From positions 80,595,056 through 80,659,055 of the forward strand of contig CM049310.1 in NCBI GenBank assembly GCA_026874595.1: DNA of 64,000 bases, in the 5' to 3' direction. This stretch comes from Sipunculus nudus. Its lineage: Eukaryota; Annelida; Sipuncula; Golfingiida; Sipunculidae. The notes under the pieces are model-generated. The model saw only the letters and a program-made list of their open reading frames with translations, did not search any database and was not told the origin of the DNA. How positions within the stretch are numbered: the first letter of the stretch is position 1; each line of letters starts with the position of its first letter. Made by a program: the position numbers and the translations under genes. This document shows, piece by piece, positions 25,430 through 36,239 of this stretch.

Positions 25430-26790
25430 CCCATGGGCCATGACTTTCAGCTGAATTTGACATACTAGATATGCATGTATTATTATAGATGTTATGATCT
25501 GGTGAAAATATTTGTGAAGGAACCGTAAACAATAACTTCCAGACTGCTTAAAGCCATGCTTTTTGCCCATACTCCATAGGTTACAGCTTTTACCAGGAAC
25601 TCTCTAGGTGCTAAGTTAGAAGTTTTTATACATACAACTACTATGATTTGTGTTCATCTGACTTATAGGGTACTCAAGTTTCTAGTTCCAACTGTAAAAA
25701 TTAAACAAATCTGTCTTGGAGGGTCCAAAAAACATGTTGTTTAACAGATCAAGATGAGGTTTTTGCCCGAACCTATGAGAATATTGGTCATCATGGCCTT
25801 ATATCAGATGCTGAATGATATTTGCTCAGGACTTCCTCGAATTTTAAGTTAGAAGGCTCTAAGCCCAACCGTATTGATTTGTGTTAATCAGACTTTACAG
25901 TGCTAACATCATGTTTTTACCCACGAGCTCCACGAAATTAGGCCACAGTGAACTAATTTCAGGATTCAAAGGAGACTTGCCAAGGACCTCCTTGAATATC
26001 AGAACAAAAGGTTATAGGTCCAAGAGTAAGTTTTGTGCTCTGTCTACTGTCTTTGTGCTCAAAATCATGTTTATAGCTAGTGCCTGGCAGAATGCAGGTC
26101 ACCATCAGTTAGCTTTAGAATCTCCCAACGTAACAAGGAATCTCCGAACGTAACGACATTAGGAGATTCTAAAGCTAAAGGATACAATTTGTGCCTACTC
26201 TGACTGTCTTGGTGCAAATCGTGTTTTTGGCCAGTAACTCGCAGAATATAGGTCACCGTGGCCCAATTCCCAGTTTCAAAGTAAATTTCTCCTAGACTTC
26301 CCTAGCTTTTACGTTAAAGATTCTATGACTAACAGATACAATGTTGTGCCCGTCTAACTTTCAGGGACTCAACTCATGTCTCTATTAATAGATCGCAGAA
26401 TATAGATCGCAGTAACCTAATTTCATGTTTCCTAGGACATTTACTCATGACATCCCATAATGTCATGGTAGAAGATTTTAGGCCAAATGGATACAAATTG
26501 AGATAACTTGAGATCATGTTTTCGGCCAGTAGTTTGCAGTATATCCTTTGAAGTGCAGTTATAAGTTTCTAAGCCTAACAGTTGTGATGGGGTCTTTGTT
26601 AACGACTGATCTGCCTCATTTGAAGGTCTCAAAAATAGAAAAAAATGCGTAAAAATAAAGGTGACACCACCAGTCTTCAGGAACCGATGAGACTCTGCAT
26701 CATTAATATGAGTTAAAAGAACACGACAATCAATGTGTAAGCTATATAGATACAGGAGCTTTGGTATCGAATATTTAATTAATGTGGAGT
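25430..26790 (-). repeat. Dispersed repeat family R, block 3
   Basis: Several internal sub-repeats, each with variants of ataggtcac(a/c)gtg, aatttcagg and aggagattcta. They end in ccaccagtcttcaggaac and a tgatt/gtgtaagc stretch also present in blocks 2, 5 and 6. A perfect short duplication, aatctcccaacgtaac / aatctccgaacgtaac, lies near 26110-26155. The 152-codon minus-strand frame (26441-26899) runs across the repeat and has no recognisable domain. Confidence 0.65.
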
Positions 26791-27167
26791 GCACAGGCAG
26801 GCCCCTTATTCTAGCATCTTCAACTTCTTTAACGAAATTTGCAACCTCTAATATGACAAATATAACAAGGGTACGCAAAATAGGGTTTGTAAGCAGCAAT
26901 CCACTTGCCGCCTCTGACTTTTTAAATTAACATAACAAGGTACTTTATTACAACTGCAGAACGATTTTGGCAGATGTTACACTGTTCAGATTTACATTGT
27001 ACCTGATAAGATTGTCAAGAGGACGCTTGACAATGATACGGATTATTTAGTATTTCTAGTTACGTCTATGCTATGCCACAGGCACTGTAAAATATTATTC
27101 TTTTACGGCACTATAAACAGTTTCTGAGATTAGTTTCAGCGATCAGTAACACAAACAACATAAATTA

Positions 27168-28345
27168 TTCTCCCAACTTGGAGAGGCCGGCCAGTTTGAC
27201 TGCAGGATTAAAATTGCATCAGAATTTTAGGTTTGAATTTCATGTTATATGTAGTTGATTAAATTTTCTCTAACAATATATACACTCTCCTATCATTCTT
27301 TTTTTAAAAGACTTATGGTTGAATCAACATTTTGCCCACGCAACGCCTACCAACATGACGTAATCAATAACGAGCGTGTTTTCATTCCCGCTTATTTAAA
27401 GGCAAAGGCAAACTTCAAAGAATACAGCAGCAATCTGAAAAGAATACATGCGTTAGAGCTTTCCATTAAACAAAACTATCCACCATCGAAATTGTGTTAA
27501 ACTGTAGATTTATACAGGCGTGAACGTGAAGCAATCAAGGATAGGACCGAAGCAAGCAGTTTAGATACTGCGTACCGTGTATTAAAGTATGTAGTATTTG
27601 GGTGGGACACCGGTCACGTATTTGAGTTATTAATTGGCATAAAGACTAACTTGAACTTAGATTGTTGGCAGCCTAACTAATATTAGTTCTGACTTTTTGT
27701 TGAGAGATGAGGTAACACCAAGGGATTAGTTCATTTAATTCCAGGTAATGTGAATCACAATCATTTCTTAAGTTTTGTTTAAAATAGTTCAGCAAAAGAG
27801 GGCATTCTGTTCCTTCCGGTAGAAGCCGAGACCGCCGTCATTTCCAATCGCCATGCACCGGAGGCCAGTAGACGCCTCTGTCTTGGCGGACTGAGATAAC
27901 GAGCGAATTGGTGAATGGAGACAAACCGTCTCCGGCCTCGATTCATGATACTTCTATGCCCTTTACGATTAATTAGTAAAGGATTAACAACCTTTTTAAT
28001 GTTAAACAAGATAAATATATAAATACGTTTTCTCTATTTATCTCCAGCAGAATATTACACACATGACACAATGTCACATTGAGACTTGGTAGGGACAAGC
28101 CAGACATGGTTAATAACTAACTCTGCAGAGTTTCCCGATTGTGGCCGTTTGCAAAATCATACGTAATAGTATTTTAGCTTAGCTGACTAAAAGTTATCTG
28201 AGCTATAGCGATCACTTTTTCCGTCTTTCCGTTAACAGGGCACAAATAATAAAACCGTTTGACCGAGATTCCTCTTACTTTACATCCAGGGAGGTCCTTG
28301 AAAAATCTCCATTGCCATCTGAAATAAGGTCACTGTGGCAATAAA
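27168..28345 (+). repeat. Left arm of a ~1.1-1.2 kb inverted repeat around Ig copy C
   Basis: Aligns collinearly with the reverse complement of 33335-34442. Shared landmarks in order are gaggccggccagtttgactg, atgtagttgatt, gcccacgcaacgcctac, the ccaccatcgaaatt stretch, ttgttggcagcc, ttccttccggt, gtcacattgagacttg and the family R end gttatctgag. The match is continuous apart from small indels. A fragment of family R forms its inner end (28185-28345). The small frame at 27255-27500 has partial residue-level similarity in the other arm, but that arm has stops. Confidence 0.75.
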
Positions 28346-28669
28346 TTAAAAATATATTAGTCCTTCTTTGTAGTGCAGACTAGTTTTGGAGAAGCGTATT
28401 AGCAAACCACTGTATATATATAGCACTAGTTCGTGGGCTGGAGGGACCAACATTGCCTCCCCACCAATAAGCTAAACCTATTTTTTTCTTATTGGTTTAT
28501 GCCTTTACATGTACTATGATTTTAAGGATGTTTACATTGAATACACTGCGACTCAGTAGTATCTGTTTTTGTACCATAAAAACTGAAGATTTCGCCTCAC
28601 ATTTTAGGGGTAGGAGAAATCAAAATGACCATAATTCCATAACTTTTTTTTTTAATTAAGGATAACAAA

Positions 28670-29619
28670 CTACCCACGTATCCATCTAATAGTCGTGATG
28701 TTAATTTCTTTGTCGGTCGTGTGGTGAACTAATGCCGCGGCCGTTACGGAAGCATCCATCAATGTGACCTTAATGTCCGCTAAGATAAAAAAAAATATAC
28801 ATATAAATTACGTATGATCAGCTTAAAACTATTAACTAGACGAAACAGTTTATTTGATATAAAGGGCAAATGGCATTTTCAACCCGTTCGGTTTGTCGTA
28901 AACAACAATGAAAAAGGCCATTGTTGATGAAATCAAGTATATTTTGAATTTATTCAAGTTATTTAGAATAAATCTAATATACACATAACATTGTTCCGAA
29001 CAATGAATCACGTTTATTAACGAGTACTGTTACTCACACGTTATGAAAACTTTGACATAATGGATTCTGTTTTGTGTAGCTCCATTACTGAATACTGTAC
29101 ACCCATAAACACCGGCATCATCTTTCGTGGTATTGTGGATGATGACATAACCCCAGGTCACCGAAGACAACCGTCGCCGGGGAAACCGTTTAGTGTTAAT
29201 GACGGGAGCTGCGTTCTGTGATCTTTCGGGTGCCTGGTCAAACAGCTTGGTGACACTGCCATCAGGCTGAGTTTTGTTGTACTTGACGGACAAGACGTTT
29301 TTATCTGAGATCGGGCATTTTAGATGTAAAGGTTTTCCAGCTGGAACCCTGACCTCTGTTGTTGTTGCGAAGTGAATTAAAGGAACTACAAGTAAACCTG
29401 ATAGCGCTTAACCAACAAAATGTTCTTCATTAACCAATAGAAATATTTTGAAATTAATAATGAAAATCCCTCATGATGTCGAGGAATATAATATTTGTAG
29501 ATCATTTCAAAGTGCCACAATAGGCGCATCAATGAAAAACGCGAAATTTCTACAAAAATGCACTGTTGCTTATATCTTGACAGCCACTCACCTGCCAAAA
29601 TACTTATGAGAAATGCCAT
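28670..29619 (-). CDS. Single V-like Ig-domain protein, copy C (predicted secreted, no membrane segment)
   Basis: Coding exons: 29619-29592, 29385-29038 and 28779-28670, all joined in phase 1 with GT/AG borders (donors gtgagt and gtgagt, acceptors ttgtag and cttag). They sum to 486 nt, giving 161 residues. The signal peptide starts MAFLISILA and is split by intron 1. The V-like domain has Cys33 (LKCPI) and Cys105 in DAGVYGC, and sequons HNTT and EINIT. Exon 3 matches the stalk part of copies A and B up to TTIRWI, then homology ends abruptly near 28679. The new sequence adds R-G and a TAG stop at 28672-28670, so transmembrane and tail exons are absent and a soluble product is predicted. No strong polyadenylation signal is obvious just downstream. 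Whether it is transcribed is unknown. Confidence 0.72.
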
Positions 29620-32600
29620 CGGCACGGACAAATTCCTGTGTTCGGGAAACCAATATCGTTTCTGCCTGAACCATCATAACAACAAAAAGATATAAAAATG
29701 TTTGGAGAATTTAGCTTCTGAGATCGGAAGAGATACAGCACCACGTGACACACATTATACGAGCACTTCCTCTAATTATGTATATCGAAACCTTCCTGGA
29801 AACAACATTGCTGATAGGTTCTAATCTCTCCCTGGAAAGTTTCCTCAGTGTATTTGTCAACAAAATTTTTTCAGCGAATAGATGCGGATCGCTAGATACG
29901 CTTCCCATTACATGGCCTTAACTAAATTTCTTTGGGTCAGTAGGCATTTAAAGCTTGGCCTTTGTAATGCTCTCTTATATTCTGACCAAATAGGAAATTT
30001 ATTACAATGTAAATATATCACTATTGAATATAAATAATTAGTAGCATCACGTGAGAAACACAAAACACAAATATTATAAATGTCCATGAAATAATTATTA
30101 TGTTTCATGTAAAATACTTCTTTCACATTCTTAATTGAGTCCTTAGTAAAAGGGATGTTCAGTATGAAGAATACGGGAAACATAATTCGCCTACATACCA
30201 TACGCTCCTCACGCAGCGGGTATACACTTCAGTCGTCCCAGACATGCTTGGTATGGCAACGGACTCACCAGGAACACCAGGATTACAAAGTTGAGCTCGG
30301 AACAAAGAATTGTAATCAGACCACTGAAAGCGTGGTATTGCATTGTGCATCCAATCCAAATTTTAAACATGATAACCTGCTCTCGCTGGTTTGATAACTC
30401 AGGGACACAAACTCATTGGTTTGATTCTTGTCCCTATGTCATAATTTTAATTTCAGAAAACATATATTATTGAGCGATTTCCTCTAATTCTTGTACATGA
30501 CTGCGAATTCCATGATTCACCTTTTTTATCCGGCGTACTTTGCTGTCTCTTGTCGTTCAGGTACATGATATAACAAAGATCTGTGATATACCTATAATAT
30601 CCCATATGTTCAATCTCTGATATGACAAATATTCTGACAATTCTGTAAACGGGACTCTAAGCAGATTTAGCGTTATGGGAAGAGATAAAGAGGGGTATCA
30701 CCCTTAAACATGCATATTCAGTTACAAATCTTTTAATATTCTTATTAAAAATAAGATTTTAATATTCTTATTTATAGGATGTGAGATGTGAGGTACACTG
30801 GGTCATACGGATAATTGACTCTCTTCCTGGTTACGATTTTAGTTTGGGGGACAATAAAAATGAAACATCAGTTAACATCAGTGTTATATTACATGATGAA
30901 AGATGCTTTTCTCACTTTCTATTCATTCATTTGTAACAACCGAGCATATTAATTCTGTATATCTACATGGTAGAGATGCATCTGCTAATCTTAATTGGAG
31001 CTGTAACGATAAATTATGGACATCCGAAATATCTGCACGAGATAACTGTGTATACTTTGGCAAACTATTTGGTTTGCAGTGTCATTTACAAAGTAATTAG
31101 CAGATATCTCCGGGCTCAGTGAGGGGATCCGGGAAAACGTAATAACAAATTACTCGAAATTATCACGATTTCTGAACAGTTTATACAAAATTATGAACAT
31201 TGAACATATTTACAGATCTTTTTATTATTTTGTATTTGTAAAAAATTACTTGATCTTCGTCATGAGACAGTGAATGCAATGCAAGTAATATAGCCATGTT
31301 TTGCGAATTATAATGGAAACCACCTGAAAAAAAAATCATAACATAATGTTTATGTTACAATCATATTCCGCTGTCAGCAGTGTGTTCAGATTGTGTAAAA
31401 GCATTGTGCATACCATGGTTTGTGTTCATCAAAAATAAAAATAGTCCTGTCATCATGCAAAATGTGAAGACTTAAGCCCAAGTGCAAATTTGTAAATTGT
31501 TCAAATCACAGGAGAATAATGGCAAAAAAATTTAGAAGCCTCATTTTTGTAGAAATATTTTGCTGAAGTTTTTATATCTTTAACAGGATGCATGTTTGGC
31601 AACATAATTATTTAATTTCAAAAAGTTTTCTCTAAGTATAAATCCATCAGTTTATAGTATCATCATGGAAAAGTTTACAGGTGAACTCATCAACTTTGAT
31701 GTAACCCAAAAACTCTCTTTAGTCATATTAATATTGTATACAATTAGCTGTTTTCTTTTGTTTCATTGTATATTCATATACTTTTTTGCTGTCTGTGTTT
31801 TAGAACAGAAGAGAGTTATATACCGTGCATGATTTCTTTTCTTTTAGAAATTGAATCCGACATAATTGGTATGATTACTGAAAAGAGGTAAGTGAAATGT
31901 CTGATAGATTATGATAATCTATATTAGTTATCATTAAAAGCACATTTGGCCCATTATTTCTCTTTTTGTAGCTTTATTTATGAAGATACAGTTTATTGTG
32001 GACTGTCGATTCAACGGCAATTATCTGCTAGCTTAGGTGGGCATTTCGTTAATATATCAAGAGAAATCGAACGCGTCACACAGACATATGTGGATATGCA
32101 TAGTGTCTTTTTTCCCCATTACAACGTGTTATGTATACACAATTTTTGTGCAAAACGCATATATCTGTCTATAAAGCAGTGATAATGTTTTATCGTGAAG
32201 GGCCCGCACGACTGTAATATCACGAACTTTGAACATGGCAATGGAACAAATCAAGTTTTTCGCGTGTACATCCCGGAAAACAAGTATGTGGCTATTTGTT
32301 AGATTAGGTCTTGCAATGACTGACGTAATCGAAATCCTGCATTACCAGTCACATAAAGGCTTGTAATAATTGCGTTTTGTTCACTTTTGTCATCCTGACC
32401 TTGATGACTTTGTTCTGCAGGATATAAATACAGACATATTTTCATTTCCTTGTAAAATTCTCCAGCAAACTACACTTCCACTGTCCCCAGAAGTGCTTAT
32501 ATAAGCAAGGATTCCCGCACACACGCACAATATACCATATATCTTTTTTGATGTTACAATTGTTACAATGTCACAAACATATGCAAATGAAACGGCTGTT

Positions 32601-32755
32601 CTGGTTTATTTTATGAGACACTATACCGTAAGGCGATGTAAAATATATTTTCAGTGTGATTTCAGACGTGTTCCTGACTCTCACGTCAGAAATAATATCC
32701 AATGACACATAATTTCAATGCAATAAACGTTTAAAAGATGCATCAAGGCTTTCAA
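28679..32755. repeat. Segmental duplication unit, copy C (truncated at the stalk exon)
   Basis: Matches copy B from its stalk exon through the upstream flank. It includes about 600 bases near 29700-30290 that copy B lacks and that partly match copy A (3560-3740). It breaks off inside the stalk exon at 28679, so about 1.5 kb of the unit (transmembrane and tail exons plus downstream flank) is missing. 32755-33170 holds nothing recognised. Confidence 0.7.
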
Positions 32756-33174
32756 ATCATGTTGTGATGTTAACTTTAAGCTGCCAGGACACCGGTTTTA
32801 AGTTCAGGGGGCTCAGGAATCATGGAGATATCATAACATGTAGTTTAAACATTAGAACGAATATCTGAAGATTAATAAATTTTTTTCTCACAATTTTGTT
32901 ATTTTGGCTCAACCGGTGTGGTTCTGCATCATCCGGTCCCTTGTTCAACGTCCTCACTAATATCCTACGCAATAAAAGGTATTATTTAAATCGCAAATCT
33001 TGAACATACTTTATTTCGTTGTAATAGATCTAAACGGTTATACACTGTTTACCGACATTTAATAAAAATGTAAAAGTGTTAAAAGCTCATTTCTAGTTCA
33101 GGTGCGTGAAATCACTGGATTCAGATTATTCATGGACCTTTAATCATGTGAGCATTGTTTTAGGTACATACCAT

Positions 33175-33535
33175 ACACGCCACCAGTCTTCAGGAACTCA
33201 TGATACTGTCCATTATAAATATAAATGGAAAGAAACATGCCAATCAATGTGTTAGCTTTTCAGATACTAGAGCTTTTGTATCAATTCTTTAATTACTCTG
33301 AAAGTGCTCAAACTGTCCCCTAAATTCAGAGAAAAAAGGTCGCAGTGACCTTATTTCAGATGGCCCTAGGGATTTTTCAAGGATCCCCCTGGATGCTAAG
33401 TATAATAGAAATCTTAGTCCAGCGTTTATAATTTGTGCACTGTTAGCGGAAGGACAAAAGACGGACAACCGGAAAGACAGACAAAGCGTGATCGCTAAGT
33501 CTCAGATAACTTTCAATCAGCTAAGGTTAAATAAT
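33175..33535 (-). repeat. Dispersed repeat family R, block 5
   Basis: Inverted copy starting with ccaccagtcttcaggaac and containing tcgcagtgacct. It ends with agacaaagcgtgatcgctaa then agataactttcaatcagct. Its outer part forms the inner end of the right inverted arm. Confidence 0.65.
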
Positions 33536-34442
33536 TTTACGTATGACCTTGTAAATGGTCCCAGTCGGGTAATTCTGCAGAGGGAGTGTTATACCATGTC
33601 CTGTTTGTCTGGCAAGTCTCAATGTGACCTTATGTCATGTATGGTAGATACCCTGGTAGATATTTATATATAAAACATATATTTATCTTGTATGATATTA
33701 AGAAGTCGTAAATTATTAACTCATTAATCATATAAAGACCAGGAAGTATCAGGAATCGAAGCTGGAGGATGTTTGTCTCGATTCACTAACTCGCTGGTCA
33801 TCTCAGTCTGCCAAAACAAAGGTGTCGACTGGCCTCCGGTTGCGATTTTTGAATGATGACGTCTCGATCTCCACCGGAAGGAACATATAGCCATGTCTCA
33901 CAAAAGAGAAGAACCCTTTTAAACAAAAATGAAGAAATTATTGAGATCCAGATTACCTGCTAAATTAAATACACTATTCCCTAAGTGTTATCTCCTCTTT
34001 CAATAAAAAGTCATACCTTTTATTGGTTGAGCAGCCAACAATCCAAGTTCAAATAAGCTTCACATTCGTCTTTTTATGTAGACGCCTTTATAAATCTACA
34101 GGTTTACAAAATTTCGATGGTGGAGAGTTTTGCTAAGCGGAAAGTTATAACAGATGTATTCTATTCATATTTCTGCTGTATTCATTGTAGTTGCCTTTGA
34201 TTTACTCTTGCAAGCGGGAATATAAACACGCTTGTTATTGATAACGCCATGTTTGTAGGCGTTGCTTGGGCAAATTTTGGACTCAACAATAAGTCTGTTT
34301 AATCAAGAAAGGAAGGTAGATTTGTTAATTGTTACAGAAAACTGAATCAACTACATGTTACATGGAATTAAAACCTAACAATCTCATAAATTTTAATCCT
34401 ATACATGCAGTGGACCGGGCCGGTCTGTTTGAGTAGGGAGAA
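33335..34442 (-). repeat. Right arm of the inverted repeat around Ig copy C
   Basis: Reverse-complement partner of 27168-28345 with the same landmarks in mirror order (caatgtgacctta, accggaaggaac, ccaacaatccaa, gatggtggagag, gtaggcgttgcttgggc, gaccgggccggtc). Together the arms bracket about 5 kb that contain Ig copy C and its flank. Confidence 0.75.
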
Positions 34443-34469
34443 AAAAATTATATTGTTTCTTATTCTGAT

Positions 34470-35430
34470 CCTTGAAAATTACCTAGTAGTGATTGTAGGG
34501 TGAACAAAAGGTATTAATATTTGCTGGTTTGACCTTGAAGACTAAGATCAGGGTCATCAGTTTTTAAACATGTCCGAGATCTAAATTGAAACAATCTGTG
34601 TCACATTTGAAGAAAAAAGACAGTGTTCTTTAAAGGTTATGGGATTCACAAAAATTTCTATATATTCGCAGATTTGACTTTGAAAAACAAAAATTGAAGG
34701 TCTCTAGTCTTCGAAGAAATGCTTTGGTAGATATATTTTTTATGTCAAATTTGAAGGAAACAGATCCAGTACTTCAGTTTCGGGATTCTCAAAAATCCCA
34801 CGTTTCTTCAGGTTTGACATCGAAGACTAAGCTTAAAGTCACAGGTTTTTCAAACTATTACGACAAGTAATCATCTGACATCTTTCATTTTGATGTTCAG
34901 ATAGGTACATCTATTCACTAAAGAAACAATTTTTTTTTACATTTAAATATGGAAATGACAATAGGTGGTGCCACCATACTTGATTTTTGGACCGATCCAT
35001 GCAATACTTCTAGAGATATAAGATTTTGTGTTATTATCACCCAAAATGGACCTCCCAGTAGAGGTCATGATCCCATTTAATGGAGCTTCGTCCTTTCTAC
35101 CATACCTATGCACTTGTAACGTTTTATAGACTTCTGTGACATATTTTTCGAGTTATCGCTCGGACAAAATTCTTATATTGTGACATCAAGCAGATAAGAT
35201 ATTTTGTGTACGTGACAGGTGTGTGTTTCTCTGCGAGGAGTATGCCAAGGGAACTCTTATTTTATTGGAGCAATTCACATTGTGAGAGCATTACCGCGAG
35301 GAATATCCTCTTGGGTATGTAAACCTTCATACTTCCTTCTTTACTGTTTGTACAATGTTCTTGATTAAATATTTTTTATATACTAGTTTTTTGGAGTGAA
35401 ATCCAACTGAATAAATATCATTGCGTAATC
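34470..35430. repeat. Degenerate short repeats, no gene
   Basis: 34500-34880 contains about three loose repeats of a gtttgacctTgaagacta / tttgaaga / ggattctcaaaaat unit spaced roughly 130-150 bases. 35100-35180 contains ttcgagttatcgctcggac, a phrase resembling the tandem repeat at 53441-53885. No coding evidence. Confidence 0.4.
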
Positions 35431-35431
35431 A

Positions 35432-36233
35432 TGTGACCACACTAGGGTTTACCACTGCTACCGATTTTATTTTGTAAAGTACTCTGCTGCACACATAGGG
35501 GGAGAAGAAGGCAGACAAACTCACGCACTATGCTAAAACAACTCTCTCATAAATGGCACTTCAACAGTCAGTGTAAACACTCTGGACCAGATGGAGCAGA
35601 GTCCAGATGGACCAGAGACCTACATTTAATAGTTATGACTCCAAAGGAAATAACATCACCAAACCACAGACTGATAGGCTAATAGCCTCTACACGATGGC
35701 AATGTTTGTAAGGCACGCAGCCGCCATGGTCAGGCTCTGTGGTTAATTCAAGTATCTGCAAACACGACACAACTAGAGTCAATGTTCGGTACCACGCAAA
35801 GATCAGCGAATGTATAGTCCTCTGGTCGGTCCCTTGGCTTTACAACGGCTGATGATTATCAGCTATTAATAAGTCCTTCTGTGAATAAACATAACTCATA
35901 AGTCCGTTTGTGAGCTACACTGGCCTCCCTCGGACTGTAACTCTCGATACACCAGGAAACTGTCCCTACTAGGTAGATGGCTGACCTGGTCGATTGCGTC
36001 TTTTCTCCTGGTGCCCTCAGCATATAAACACATGCATACGTCATACATCCTGATCGCCTCTGGCGTACCGCCTTAAAATACTATGGAGACCTGGCGCTCC
36101 ATGCAAGAATATTATATGGGCACGCCTATTTATTATACATCAATTTAGAGAAACAATTATCTGGTTATACTATACTTACTTAAAAGTGCAACAACATAAT
36201 AAATAATAAAAAAACTACAGCTCCCTGGTGACA
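35432..36233 (-). mobile_element. 3' LTR of the Gmr1-like element
   Basis: On the minus strand the LTR starts TGTCACCA at 36233, directly after a polypurine tract (about 36250-36235, gaggaggggggat). It is proposed to end tggtcaca at 35432, nearly the inverse of its start. A polyadenylation signal AATAAA lies at 35471-35466. The 802-bp size is reasonable. The outer boundary rests on the inverted terminus only, because no second LTR is present to compare. Confidence 0.6.
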
Positions 36234-36239
36234 CTATCC

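Noticed and set aside
26441-26899. 152-codon minus-strand frame
   Set aside because: Long, but it crosses family R sub-repeats and has no recognisable domain; other R copies carry stops.
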